The notes beneath the pieces were generated by a model. The model searched no databases, was not told the DNA's origin, and was given only the letters and a program-made list of their open reading frames with translations. Shown here one piece after another: positions 27,582-35,628 of a stretch of DNA of 64,000 nt (position 1 is the stretch's first letter; every line of letters begins with the position of its first letter). The stretch is from Mesorhizobium sp. J8 (GTDB taxonomy: Bacteria; Pseudomonadota; Alphaproteobacteria; Rhizobiales; Rhizobiaceae). The position numbers and the translations under genes were made by a program. The stretch spans positions 3,286,001-3,350,000 of the forward strand of contig NZ_AP024109.1 of NCBI RefSeq assembly GCF_016591715.1. The letters run 5' to 3'.

Positions 27582-28579
27582 TGGACGCCGCGGTGCGTGA
27601 ACTGAGCTACGCCCAGGCGATCCAGGAAGCCATGGCGATCGCCATGGACATGGACGAGCGCGTCTTCCTGATGGGCGAGGATATCGGCGTCTATGGCGGC
27701 GCGTTCCAGGTGACGGGCGATCTGGTCGAGCGCTACGGCACCGACCGGGTGATCGACACGCCGATTTCCGAACTGGGCGGGGCCGGCGTCGCGGTGGGCG
27801 CGGCCGTAACCGGCATGCGGCCGATCTTCGAATTCCAGTTCTCGGATTTCGCCACGCTCGGCATGGAGCAGATCGTCAACCAGGCGGCCAAGATGCGCTT
27901 CATGCTCGGCGGCGAGGTCTCGGTGCCGGTGGTGATGCGTTTCCCGGCTGGCTCCGGCACGGGTGCCGCCGCGCAGCACAGCCAAAGCTTGGAGGCCTGG
28001 CTCGGCCATGTGCCCGGCCTCAAGGTCATCCAGCCGGCGACGCCGCACGATGCCAAGGGCATGCTGTTGGCGGCAATCGCCGATCCGGACCCGGTCATGA
28101 TCTTCGAGCACAAGCTGCTCTACAAGATGAAGGGGCATGTGCCGGAAGGCCACTACACCGTTCCGATCGGCAAGGCCGAGATCCGCCGCGAGGGCCGCGA
28201 CCTCACCATCGTCGCGACATCGATCATGGTGCAGAAGGCGCTCGACGCCGCGGCCGCGCTCGAAGGCGAAGGTATCGAGATCGAAGTGGTCGATCTGCGC
28301 ACGATCCGTCCGATCGACAGGCAGACCGTGATCGACAGCGTGAAGAAAACCTCGCGCCTGCTCTGCGTCTACGAGGCGGTGAAGACGCTCGGGATCGGCG
28401 CGGAAGTGAGCGCGCTGGTCGCCGAAAGCGAGGCCTTCGACTACCTCGATGCGCCGATCGTGCGCCTCGGCGGCGCCGAAACGCCCATCCCCTATAATCC
28501 GGACCTGGAAAAGGCGACGGTGCCGCAGGTTCCCGACATCATCGCCGCCGCGCGCGACCTGGTGAAAGGGGTTCGCTGA
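27581..28579 (+). CDS. Thiamine-dependent 2-oxoacid dehydrogenase E1, beta subunit
   Basis: The 332-residue partner of the preceding gene has a transketolase-like pyrimidine-binding domain ([19 protein letters not shown], with the Glu that activates thiamine) and a C-terminal domain (DLRTIRPID, then [12 protein letters not shown]). It is the standalone beta subunit found in PdhAB-type complexes, without the N-terminal lipoyl domain that the main rhizobial PdhB usually carries. Together with the acetoin-like size of E1-alpha this suggests a second complex. The start overlaps the E1-alpha stop. Confidence 0.92.
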   Translation: MDAAVRELSYAQAIQEAMAIAMDMDERVFLMGEDIGVYGGAFQVTGDLVERYGTDRVIDTPISELGGAGVAVGAAVTGMRPIFEFQFSDFATLGMEQIVNQAAKMRFMLGGEVSVPVVMRFPAGSGTGAAAQHSQSLEAWLGHVPGLKVIQPATPHDAKGMLLAAIADPDPVMIFEHKLLYKMKGHVPEGHYTVPIGKAEIRREGRDLTIVATSIMVQKALDAAAALEGEGIEIEVVDLRTIRPIDRQTVIDSVKKTSRLLCVYEAVKTLGIGAEVSALVAESEAFDYLDAPIVRLGGAETPIPYNPDLEKATVPQVPDIIAAARDLVKGVR

Positions 28580-28582
28580 GCG

Positions 28583-29920
28583 ATGCCGACCGAAGTCATT
28601 CTTCCCAAGGTCGACATGGACATGGCGACCGGACAGATCTCGCGCTGGTTCGCCGAGGAGGGCGCTCGCGTCAAGAAGGGGGACGTGCTCTTCGAGATCG
28701 AGACCGACAAGGCGGCGATGGAGATCGACGCGCCGGCCAGCGGCACGCTGCGCAACATCACCGGCAAGGAGCGCGTCGACATTCCGGTCGGCGAGCCCGT
28801 CGCCTGGATTTATGCCGACGACGAGCTTTATGAGGCCAAGCAGGGGGGAATGTCGGCGCAGCCGACGGAGGGGGGCGCTGTCTCGCCAGTCTCTCATTCC
28901 GTCGCGTCCCCCTCTGGCCTGCCGGCCATCTCCCCCACGAGGGGGGAGATCAACGAATCGCAGGGCGAGCGCGCGACGCCGCTGGCACGCCGCTTGGCTC
29001 GTGAAGCCGGTCTTACGATAGCCGAAATACAAGGCAGCGGTCCGCGCGGCCGCGTCGTGCGCGCCGACGTTGAAGCCGCAGTCGCCGCGAAAGGCGCGGC
29101 CACCCCTGTCCAGCCGCCCGCCGGGATTCCGGTAGAAGTCCCATCGGCTCCGGCGCCCGCGCCGAAGCCGATGTCGGACGATCAGGTGCTGAAGCTGTTT
29201 ACCGAAGGCTCCTACGAGCTTGTGCCGCACGACAACATGCGCAAGACCATCGCGCGCCGGCTGGTCGAGGCGAAGAGCACGATCCCGCATTTCTATCTGA
29301 CGCTGGACTGCGAGCTCGATGCGCTGCTTGCGCTGCGCACGCAGCTCAATGCCGCGGCCCCGATGCGCAAGACCGACAAGGGCGAGGTTCCGGCCTACAA
29401 GCTCTCTGTCAACGACATGGTCATCAAGGCGATGGCCATGGCGCTGATGGCGGTGCCGGATGCCAATGCGTCCTGGACCGAGAACGCCATGGTCAAGCAC
29501 AAGCATGCCGATGTCGGCGTTGCCGTGTCGATCCCCGGCGGCCTGATCACGCCCATCATCCGGCATGCGGATGAAAAGACGCTGTCGGTGATCTCCAACG
29601 AGATGAAGGACCTTGCCAGCCGCGCCAGGAGCCGCAAGCTGAAGCCGGAAGAATATCAGGGCGGCACGACGGCGGTGTCGAATCTCGGCATGTTCGGCAT
29701 CAAGGACTTTGCCGCCGTCATCAACCCGCCGCATGCGACGATCCTTGCGGTCGGCGCGGGCGAGGAGCGCGCTGTGGTGAAGAAGGGCGAGATCAGAATA
29801 GCGACCATGATGTCGGTGACGCTGTCGACCGACCATCGTGCCGTCGACGGCGCGCTCGGCGCGGAACTGCTCGGCGCCTTCAAGCGCATGATCGAAAACC
29901 CGATGGGCATGCTGGTGTAA
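28583..29920 (+). CDS. 2-oxoacid dehydrogenase E2, dihydrolipoamide acyltransferase with repeat-derived linker
   Basis: The 445-residue protein has a lipoyl domain (residues 1-84, lipoyl-lysine Lys43 in ETDKAAMEI), an E1/E3-binding domain (about 131-168, ATPLARRLAREAGLTIAEI) and the catalytic acyltransferase domain ending in the active-site STDHRAVDGA, with His418. The linker at residues 88-122 is unusual: its DNA (28843-28950) is an in-frame copy of an intergenic palindromic repeat also seen near 57.05-57.23 kb. The reading frame stays open and both flanking domains are intact, so the gene should be functional. No E3 gene is nearby; it must be shared. Confidence 0.92.
   Translation: MPTEVILPKVDMDMATGQISRWFAEEGARVKKGDVLFEIETDKAAMEIDAPASGTLRNITGKERVDIPVGEPVAWIYADDELYEAKQGGMSAQPTEGGAVSPVSHSVASPSGLPAISPTRGEINESQGERATPLARRLAREAGLTIAEIQGSGPRGRVVRADVEAAVAAKGAATPVQPPAGIPVEVPSAPAPAPKPMSDDQVLKLFTEGSYELVPHDNMRKTIARRLVEAKSTIPHFYLTLDCELDALLALRTQLNAAAPMRKTDKGEVPAYKLSVNDMVIKAMAMALMAVPDANASWTENAMVKHKHADVGVAVSIPGGLITPIIRHADEKTLSVISNEMKDLASRARSRKLKPEEYQGGTTAVSNLGMFGIKDFAAVINPPHATILAVGAGEERAVVKKGEIRIATMMSVTLSTDHRAVDGALGAELLGAFKRMIENPMGMLV
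28843..28950. repeat. Palindromic repeat element family C inserted in frame in the E2 gene
   Basis: The left arm (GGGGGAATGTCGGCGCAGCC, then GACGGAGGGGGGCGCTGTC) and right arm (CCCCCTCTGGCCTGCCGGCC, then ATCTCCCCCACGAGGGGGG) are imperfect inverted repeats. Both arms closely match the intergenic element at 57052-57232. The stretch is about 108 bp, close to a whole number of codons, and lies between the lipoyl and E3-binding domains. Confidence 0.8.
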
Positions 29921-30057
29921 GCCAATCCCCGCAGGGCCTTGACCCGGCCTGCTCTTACGCCGCGTGGCCTGCGATCACCGACTTGTCAGGCCGGCAGCTC
30001 GCGCAAATCCCGGCCCGGTGCTTGAAGCTGCCGTCATTTCGTTCCACATCGGGCGCA

Positions 30058-31224
30058 ATGAACGGCAAGATGCGGGAATGGTTTCGGAATTGGCGATGGG
30101 CCCTGGCCGCATCGCTGTTTCTGCATGCCCTGATCGCAGCGTTCTTGTTCCTGGGTTTTCCGAGACCCGACCAGTTGCCGGATCAGCAGGAACAGCCGGT
30201 CAATGTCGCGATCGTGCCGCCGCCCGATCAGCCAAAGCCGAAGCCTGCTCCAAAGCCGCCGGAGCCGACACCTGAAAAGAAGGCCGAGAAGCCACCTGAG
30301 CAGGCTGTGCAAAAGCCGCCGCCTCCAGAGCCGCCGAAACCGCGGGACATCCCGGTTCTCAAGCGCGTTTTCCAATATGGCGAGAAGGATACCGGCCCGC
30401 AGAAATCTCCCGACGGCGGCAGCGCGCCAGCCAACGCGCCGTCGCCGGCCAAGGATGAACCCGCCAAGCCCCCTGTCGCATCGCAGCCCGCGCCAAGCCA
30501 GCCCACTCCGCCTGCGGCACCCGAACAGCAGGCGGACACCAACAAGGCTCAAGAGAAGCCGGTAACGGCCGCACCGGACGAAAAACCCGCGCAAAGCGAG
30601 GAGAAGCAGGCGGACGAGGGCACCGATAAACCGCAACCGGAAAAGCAGGAGGCAGCTCCGCAAAACGCAGAAAAGGAAGCTGCCGAAGCGCCAAAGCCGT
30701 TGGCGGCCCAAGCCGGCGACAAGCCTGCGCCGGCCGAAAAGGCCAGGCCTAAGCCTTCCAGGGCGACGAAGTTTAAATCCGCAAGAGCTTTGAGAGCGCC
30801 AAGCGCGAACTCGAGAAGGTCAAGCCCCGCCGACAGAGAGGTCGCGGGATCGCCGATCTATTCCGGCCTGCCGGGCGTCAGAAAGCTTTACTCGCCGGGT
30901 GCGACCGGCAACGCGCTGGCCACAAGCTCGATGGAAAACGTGCCGCGCGATCAGCGCGTCGCCAATCTTTGCGCCAACGTCCTGAACCAGGAATTGCAGA
31001 GCGCCGACTACGCGCCGAAATGGCTGCCGACCATCCCGCTGAAGCAGGGCAATGTTCTCAATCCAACGCAGACGGCCTTCAGCACCACAACCCAATGGTA
31101 CGATCTGAGCTTCCGCTGCGAGGTCGACGCCGATGCGACGAGGGTCCTGTCCTTCAACTTCCGTGTGGGGGGATTGGTCCCGCCCGCTGAGTGGACCCGG
31201 CGTCGCTTCCCAAGTCTTCGCTAG
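30058..31224 (+). CDS. DUF930 protein with TonB-like N-terminus
   Basis: The 388-residue protein has a short cytoplasmic start, one membrane helix (WALAASLFLHALIAAFLFLG) and about 200 residues of Pro/Lys/Glu/Ala-rich linker with TonB-like PKPKPAPKPPEP repeats. A C-terminal DUF930 domain follows (NVPRDQRVANLCANVLNQEL to the end). DUF930 is an uncharacterised, mainly rhizobial family; the layout suggests a periplasm-spanning protein. Around residues 242-258 the frame gives odd residues, while the neighbouring frame reads naturally as SFESAKRELEKVKP, which suggests a compensated double frameshift. The start may instead be ATG 30070. Confidence 0.75.
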   Translation: MNGKMREWFRNWRWALAASLFLHALIAAFLFLGFPRPDQLPDQQEQPVNVAIVPPPDQPKPKPAPKPPEPTPEKKAEKPPEQAVQKPPPPEPPKPRDIPVLKRVFQYGEKDTGPQKSPDGGSAPANAPSPAKDEPAKPPVASQPAPSQPTPPAAPEQQADTNKAQEKPVTAAPDEKPAQSEEKQADEGTDKPQPEKQEAAPQNAEKEAAEAPKPLAAQAGDKPAPAEKARPKPSRATKFKSARALRAPSANSRRSSPADREVAGSPIYSGLPGVRKLYSPGATGNALATSSMENVPRDQRVANLCANVLNQELQSADYAPKWLPTIPLKQGNVLNPTQTAFSTTTQWYDLSFRCEVDADATRVLSFNFRVGGLVPPAEWTRRRFPSLR

Positions 31225-31234
31225 TGCTGGACCC

Positions 31235-31300
31235 CGAACCGAAAGTCAGCAAAAAGCGGAACCGGTTTTCGGAGAAGATCGTGTCCGACAAAGACTTAGC
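31235..31300. repeat. Rhizobial intergenic repeat, family A, copy 2
   Basis: CAAAAAGCGGAACCGGTTTT followed by CGGAGAAGATCGTG aligns with the copy at 61-107 (CAAAAAGTGGGAACCGGTTT then TTGGATCAGATCATG). It lies between the convergent DUF930 and HAD genes and may help end their transcripts. Confidence 0.7.
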
Positions 31301-31975
31301 TTAGGCCGGCACGCCCAGCTTGGCCAACTTCCGGCTGACGTCGTGCCAGTCGGCGCAAACAAGGTCTGCGCCGGCGGCTCTCAGCCGCGCGCCGTGCTCG
31401 GGATAGGTGTGGCCGCCGCCCGTATAGCCGATCGCGATCATGCCGGCCGCAACTGCGCCCTGGACGCCAAATGGCGAATCCTCGATCACGACGCAGTCGG
31501 CCGGCTTCGCGCCCATCTTCTCGGCGGCGTAGAGGAAGATGTCGGGCGCCGGCTTGCCGTTCTTCACCATATAGGAAGAGAAGATCGCCTCGCCGAAGAA
31601 GCGTGAAAGCCCGGTTACGGACAGGCTGTGGTTGATACGTTCGACTGACGAGCCCGAGGCGACGCAGCGATCGCCGGCGAGGCTGCTGATAAAGGGCACG
31701 ATTCCCGGCGTTGGCTTCAGCTCTTCAGAAAACAACAGCTTGGTCTCGGCCCAGATGTCGCCGTCGGCCGCCGGGGGGAATTGGTGACCGGTCAGTTCCT
31801 TGATCTTTACGATGATGTCCGCCTGTTTCAAGCCGATGCATTGCGCGATGATGCCGCCATGGACGCCGGGCATGCCGTGTTTCTCGTAAACGCGCTCATA
31901 GGCCTTGGCGGCCAGCGGTTCGCTGTCGACGAGAACGCCATCGCAATCGAAAATAATCAGTCTAGCTTGCGCCAC
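31301..31975 (-). CDS. HAD-IA family phosphatase (beta-phosphoglucomutase/sugar phosphatase type)
   Basis: The 224-residue protein has all four HAD motifs: FDCDGVLVDSE (nucleophile and acid Asp), ASGSS, the Lys in KNGKPAPDIF and VIEDSPFGV. A cap domain lies between motifs I and II. The family includes beta-phosphoglucomutase and small-sugar or polyol phosphatases. The motif I pattern DxDGV-D-SE and the absence of mutase-specific residues do not separate these. It stands 0.9 kb from the glucitol PTS on the opposite strand, so a polyol-phosphate substrate is conceivable. The start is a GTG with GGGAG upstream. Confidence 0.88.
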   Translation of the reverse strand: MAQARLIIFDCDGVLVDSEPLAAKAYERVYEKHGMPGVHGGIIAQCIGLKQADIIVKIKELTGHQFPPAADGDIWAETKLLFSEELKPTPGIVPFISSLAGDRCVASGSSVERINHSLSVTGLSRFFGEAIFSSYMVKNGKPAPDIFLYAAEKMGAKPADCVVIEDSPFGVQGAVAAGMIAIGYTGGGHTYPEHGARLRAAGADLVCADWHDVSRKLAKLGVPA

Positions 31976-32064
31976 GCGCCACTCCCGGCCTCGGTTCGAA
32001 CCCGCACATCGCTATCGATAAAAAGTCAGATGTTCAATAGTAAGGCGGCTGCGACTCCAACGCT

Positions 32065-32706
32065 TCAAAGCTGGCGCAGCGCCTCGCTGACCGGCGAGGA
32101 TCCGAGCGCGCGCTGCATGGCCTGGCGCGACTGGGCCCGGTCCGGCGTGATCCAGTTGGGCTCGGCGCCGAGGAAGCGGTCGAGGAAGGCCACGGCATAG
32201 GCGGGCATTTCCGTCGCGTTCTCGCGATAGGACCACCATGTGCGCAGGTCGTCTGCGCATTTGTCGATGCTGGGCGCCGTACCGAACTCCTGCTCGTGCA
32301 CGGCTAGGATCGCCGACACGCAGTAATTGGTATAGAGGAATCCCTCTGGCCAGAAGCGCACGATTTCCGCCGTTCCGGCATTGGCCTCCGTCTCGGTCAT
32401 CTCGGTGAGACCTGAGACCTCCCGCGCCGGCGACTGGCGGATCAGCTCACGCAGCACCAGCCCGGCGGCAAAGACGATGAAGTCCGCGCGGTCGACCGCG
32501 GCGAATCGTTTCTGCGCTTCCATGACATCGATCCAGTCGAGGAAGGCGCGCGTCAGCTTGGCCTCATCGATCTCGAAACGAACGCCGAAGGTTTCCGACA
32601 CCACCTTCGCGCTGCTGCGAAACGTGGCGCGAAACCAGCGCAGCTGCCGCAACCGGTGGCGAAGGTCCGGCATAAGCGCGAGTTCGTGCCTGAAAGGCAG
32701 ATCCAT
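32065..32706 (-). CDS. Hypothetical protein (not recognised)
   Basis: This 213-residue soluble protein begins MDLPFRHELALMPDLRHRLR and has no signal peptide or membrane segment. It appears mostly alpha-helical, with scattered Trp and Tyr (WFRATFRSS, DLRTWWSYRENATEMPAYAV). No domain was recognised. Codon usage resembles the neighbours and the ATG start is reasonable. It lies between the HAD phosphatase and the PTS operon and is transcribed away from the latter. Confidence 0.7.
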   Translation of the reverse strand: MDLPFRHELALMPDLRHRLRQLRWFRATFRSSAKVVSETFGVRFEIDEAKLTRAFLDWIDVMEAQKRFAAVDRADFIVFAAGLVLRELIRQSPAREVSGLTEMTETEANAGTAEIVRFWPEGFLYTNYCVSAILAVHEQEFGTAPSIDKCADDLRTWWSYRENATEMPAYAVAFLDRFLGAEPNWITPDRAQSRQAMQRALGSSPVSEALRQL

Positions 32707-32793
32707 GTCTCATATCCCGTTTGACGACAGGCTAGCACAGGCGCCGCCGATGCCGAAATCGGCCAGCCGGCTGTGGAGCGCTATGGCGGCTAA

Positions 32794-32828
32794 TATAATA
32801 CATGTTGACATTCGAGGAAACAAATGTT
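32794..32828 (+). promoter_or_regulatory. Candidate promoter/operator region of the glucitol PTS operon
   Basis: Upstream of gutM, a TATAAT (32794-32799), a TTGACA (32805-32810) and an ACAT/ATGT dyad (ACATGTTGACATT then AACAAATGT) cluster in about 35 bases of AT-richer DNA. This is where a SorC/GutM-controlled promoter is expected. Exact boxes are not resolved. Confidence 0.35.
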
Positions 32829-32895
32829 CTCACTTTCGGGTCGTCTCGGCTCCGTTCAATATGTGCCGGGGAAAGCGACTCGGGAGGAAACCGAA

Positions 32896-33333
32896 ATGGC
32901 CATCTGGCAGTGGGCGCTGCTTCTGCTGTTTGTTGTCTGGGCGCTGCAATCGCTCGGTGTCTGGCTGCAGATGCGGCATTATTCGGACGTCTTCAAAGGT
33001 GTCACGGCCCAGTACAAGGACGGCTTCGTCGGCGCGGGCAATTTCCGCGGGCGGCTGGCCAAGGGCACGATTGCGCTGATCGTCGTGACCCCGGATCTCA
33101 TCGTGCGGCGCATGATGGTCATGAGCGGCCGTTCGGTGCTGACCAAGTTCAAGCGGCATGAAGAATTCGAGGGCATCCCCCTCGATCGACTCCGGTCCAA
33201 CCCTGCGATCATGGGGGAGGGGGAACCCGGTGTGGCCGAGGCCGTGAAACGGGCGATCGAGCAGATCGACCGCGCGCGGTCGGAGCCTGGGAAGAAGCCG
33301 GGCCTGTCCGGCTTGAACGTAGCAAGGGCATAA
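32896..33333 (+). CDS. gutM: Glucitol operon activator GutM family protein
   Basis: The 145-residue protein has an N-terminal membrane helix (AIWQWALLLLFVVWALQSLGVWLQ) and the GutM core (YSDVFKGVTAQYKDGFVGAGNFRGRLAKGTIALIVV). In enterobacteria GutM is an activator of the glucitol operon. The ATG at 32896 follows GGGAGGAAACC. It is the first gene of the PTS operon here, 53 bases ahead of the IIC gene, whereas in Escherichia coli gutM follows the enzymes. It may act with the SorC regulator at the far end of the locus. Confidence 0.88.
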   Translation: MAIWQWALLLLFVVWALQSLGVWLQMRHYSDVFKGVTAQYKDGFVGAGNFRGRLAKGTIALIVVTPDLIVRRMMVMSGRSVLTKFKRHEEFEGIPLDRLRSNPAIMGEGEPGVAEAVKRAIEQIDRARSEPGKKPGLSGLNVARA

Positions 33334-33386
33334 ACGGACGCCGGCAGCCGGCTGGGAATGACCGGCAGGGGTCATAAGGAGGAGAA

Positions 33387-34154
33387 ATGTCTGTAATTAC
33401 ATTATTGGCGCAGCATGCGGACCTCGCGGTGCATAACCTGCATGTCGCAGGCACCATGGTCTCGGATGCTGCCTGGCACGGCAAGCTCGGCGTCGAGCAT
33501 GCCACCGATCATCTCGTGGTCCTGGCGCAGGCGACGACCGACAACGCGCCGGTCACCGCCGACCAGCTGAAGGAACAGCTGAAGAACGTGCAGCAGGAAG
33601 AGCAGCTCGGCTGGCTGACCGCCATCGGCAAATACTTCATCGGCATCTTCCAGAAAGGCGGCGAAGTGTTCGCCGGCTTCGTCACCGGCATTATTCCGAC
33701 GCTGGTGGTGCTGATGACCGCCTTCTACGCCGTCACCGAGCTGGTCGGCGAGGAGCGCGTCCACGGCCTGGCGCGCGGCGCGGGCCGCATCGCGCTGACC
33801 CGCTATACCGTGCTGCCGGTGCTGTCGGTGTTCTTCCTCACCAACCCGATGGCCTACACCTTCGGGTCCTTCCTCGAAGAAAAGCACAAGCCTGCCTTCT
33901 ATGACGCGGCGGTTTCTTACGTGCATCCGCCGCTCGGCCTCTTCCCGCACATCAATCCCGGCGAATATTTCGTCTGGGGCGGCATGCTGGTCGCGTTGCT
34001 CGACCTCGAGAAGCGGGGCGTCATCGCCAACGGCTATCACGTCAAGGTGGCCATCTGGTATGCCATCGTCGGCCTCGTCGTCATCCTGCTGAAGGGCATC
34101 TTGACCGAGCGCATCACGGCCATCATGGCACGCCGCCAGGGCGTCGAGCTCTAA
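33387..34154 (+). CDS. PTS glucitol/sorbitol-type transporter subunit IIC (SrlA-like)
   Basis: The 255-residue membrane protein matches SrlA over its C-terminal 185 residues: YFIGIFQKGGEVFAGFVTGI, TNPMAYTFGSFLEEKHKPAF, and GLFPHINPGEYFVWGG with the conserved NPGE. It carries an N-terminal extension of about 70 residues (helical, with several His) that Escherichia coli SrlA (about 187 residues) does not have. With the next gene it forms the sugar channel. AAGGAGGAG stands right before the ATG. Confidence 0.9.
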   Translation: MSVITLLAQHADLAVHNLHVAGTMVSDAAWHGKLGVEHATDHLVVLAQATTDNAPVTADQLKEQLKNVQQEEQLGWLTAIGKYFIGIFQKGGEVFAGFVTGIIPTLVVLMTAFYAVTELVGEERVHGLARGAGRIALTRYTVLPVLSVFFLTNPMAYTFGSFLEEKHKPAFYDAAVSYVHPPLGLFPHINPGEYFVWGGMLVALLDLEKRGVIANGYHVKVAIWYAIVGLVVILLKGILTERITAIMARRQGVEL

Positions 34155-34169
34155 GGGCGGGAGGACACC

Positions 34170-35174
34170 ATGGCCAAGACATACAAGGCAGTAAAGATTT
34201 CGAAGGGCTCCACCGGTTGGGGCGGCCCCCTGGTCATCGAGCCGACAGACCAGCGCAACAAGGTCGTGTCGGTGACCGGCGGCGGCATTCATCCGGTGGC
34301 GCAGCTCATCGCCGACATGACCGGGGCCCAGGCCGTCGACGGTTTCAAGTCGCCGCCGATCGAAAGCGAGATGGCGGTGGTCGTCGTCGACTGCGGCGGC
34401 ACCGCGCGCTGCGGCGTCTATCCGCGCAAGCGTATCCCGACCGTCAACCTGACGCCGGTCGGCCAGGCGGGTCCGCTCGCCCAGTTCATAACGGAAGACA
34501 TCTACGTTTCGGGCGTGAAGCCGGCCAACGTCACAATGGCGGACGGATCCGAAGTGGTCACCACTGCGGGGGGAGCAGCAACGATGAGTTCAAGCAACGA
34601 CACCACTGCCAGGGCGGCCGAGCCGCTGCCGAGCGAAGGCGGGCTTATCGGCCTGATCAGCTCGATCGGCCGCGTCATGGGGCGCGTCGTCGGCATCTTC
34701 TTCAACTCCGGCCGCCGCACCATCGACCAGGTGGTCCGCAACGTGCTGCCCTTCATGGCTTTCGTGACCATGCTGATCGGCCTCATTCTCTATACCGGCA
34801 TCGGCGACGTGCTGGCGCAGCCGATGGGTCCGCTCGCCAACAACATCGTCGGCCTGTTGGTCATCTCGGCAATCTGCGGCCTGCCGTTCCTGTCGCCCAT
34901 CCTGGGGCCAGGCGCGGTCATCGCCCAGGTCATCGGCGTCGCCATCATCGGCCCGCAGATCGCCAACGGCACCATCTCGCCCGCAATGGCCCTGCCGGCG
35001 CTGTTTGCCTACAACACCCAGGTGGGTTGCGATTTCGTTCCCGTCGGTCTGGCGCTCGGTGAGGCCAAGCCGAAGACGATCGAAATCGGTGTGCCGGCGG
35101 TGCTCATCAGCCGCCAGATCATGGGCCCGGTCTCCGTGCTGATCGCATGGATCGTGTCCCTGATCGTGTTCTAA
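34170..35174 (+). CDS. PTS glucitol/sorbitol-type transporter subunit IIBC (SrlE-like)
   Basis: The 334-residue protein starts with the cytoplasmic IIB domain (GWGGPLVIEPTDQ; then VVDCGGTARCGVYPRKRIPT, which contains the phosphorylated Cys; then GPLAQFITEDIYVSGVKP). It continues into a membrane domain of several helices (NNIVGLLVISAICGLPFLSP). This is the SrlE layout. It receives phosphate from IIA and transfers it to the incoming polyol. It is 15 bases downstream of the IIC gene and 26 bases upstream of the IIA gene, in one operon. Confidence 0.92.
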   Translation: MAKTYKAVKISKGSTGWGGPLVIEPTDQRNKVVSVTGGGIHPVAQLIADMTGAQAVDGFKSPPIESEMAVVVVDCGGTARCGVYPRKRIPTVNLTPVGQAGPLAQFITEDIYVSGVKPANVTMADGSEVVTTAGGAATMSSSNDTTARAAEPLPSEGGLIGLISSIGRVMGRVVGIFFNSGRRTIDQVVRNVLPFMAFVTMLIGLILYTGIGDVLAQPMGPLANNIVGLLVISAICGLPFLSPILGPGAVIAQVIGVAIIGPQIANGTISPAMALPALFAYNTQVGCDFVPVGLALGEAKPKTIEIGVPAVLISRQIMGPVSVLIAWIVSLIVF

Positions 35175-35200
35175 AACATCAGTAAGACGAGGTTCGCCAT

Positions 35201-35581
35201 ATGTCGGTTCTTCTCAAGACACGGGTCACGGCAATAGGACCCGAAGTGGCGGACCTCGCCGAGGGCGGCGTGGTCATCCTGTTCGCGGATGGCTCGCCTC
35301 CCGAACTGGCCGAGGTCTCCGTGCTGCACAAGACGGAAGAGGGTCCGAGCGATAACGGGCCAGCGAAAGGCGCGTCGATCACGGTCGGGCCGGTTTCGGC
35401 TGTTATAACGGCTGTCGGCGACACGGCGTGGAGCAAGGTCCGTGAAATGGGCCATGTCGTGATCTCCTTCAATGGAGCGTCCGAGGCCGAAAGGCCGGGC
35501 GAGGTTTGCGCATCCGAGGTCGATACCGGAGCGCTCGTGACAGCCCTGACACCAGGCGCTGTCATCACCATCGCCGCCTGA
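35201..35581 (+). CDS. PTS glucitol/sorbitol-type IIA component (SrlB-like)
   Basis: The 126-residue cytoplasmic protein matches SrlB. Active-site His43 lies in SVLHK, at the same position as in the Escherichia coli protein, and the family ending (GHVVISFNGASEAERPGEV, then PGAVI) is present. It takes phosphate from the HPr domain encoded next and passes it to the IIB domain. The spacing to the HPr-EI gene is 47 bases. Confidence 0.92.
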   Translation: MSVLLKTRVTAIGPEVADLAEGGVVILFADGSPPELAEVSVLHKTEEGPSDNGPAKGASITVGPVSAVITAVGDTAWSKVREMGHVVISFNGASEAERPGEVCASEVDTGALVTALTPGAVITIAA

Positions 35582-35628
35582 TAATATCCGCGCTGTCTGT
35601 CGACGGCGCCCAAACCTAGAGTATTGCC

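Noticed and set aside
27563..29836. A 757-codon minus-strand open frame opposite E1-beta and E2
   Set aside because: Antisense shadow of genes with strong family matches; no ribosome site and implausible composition.
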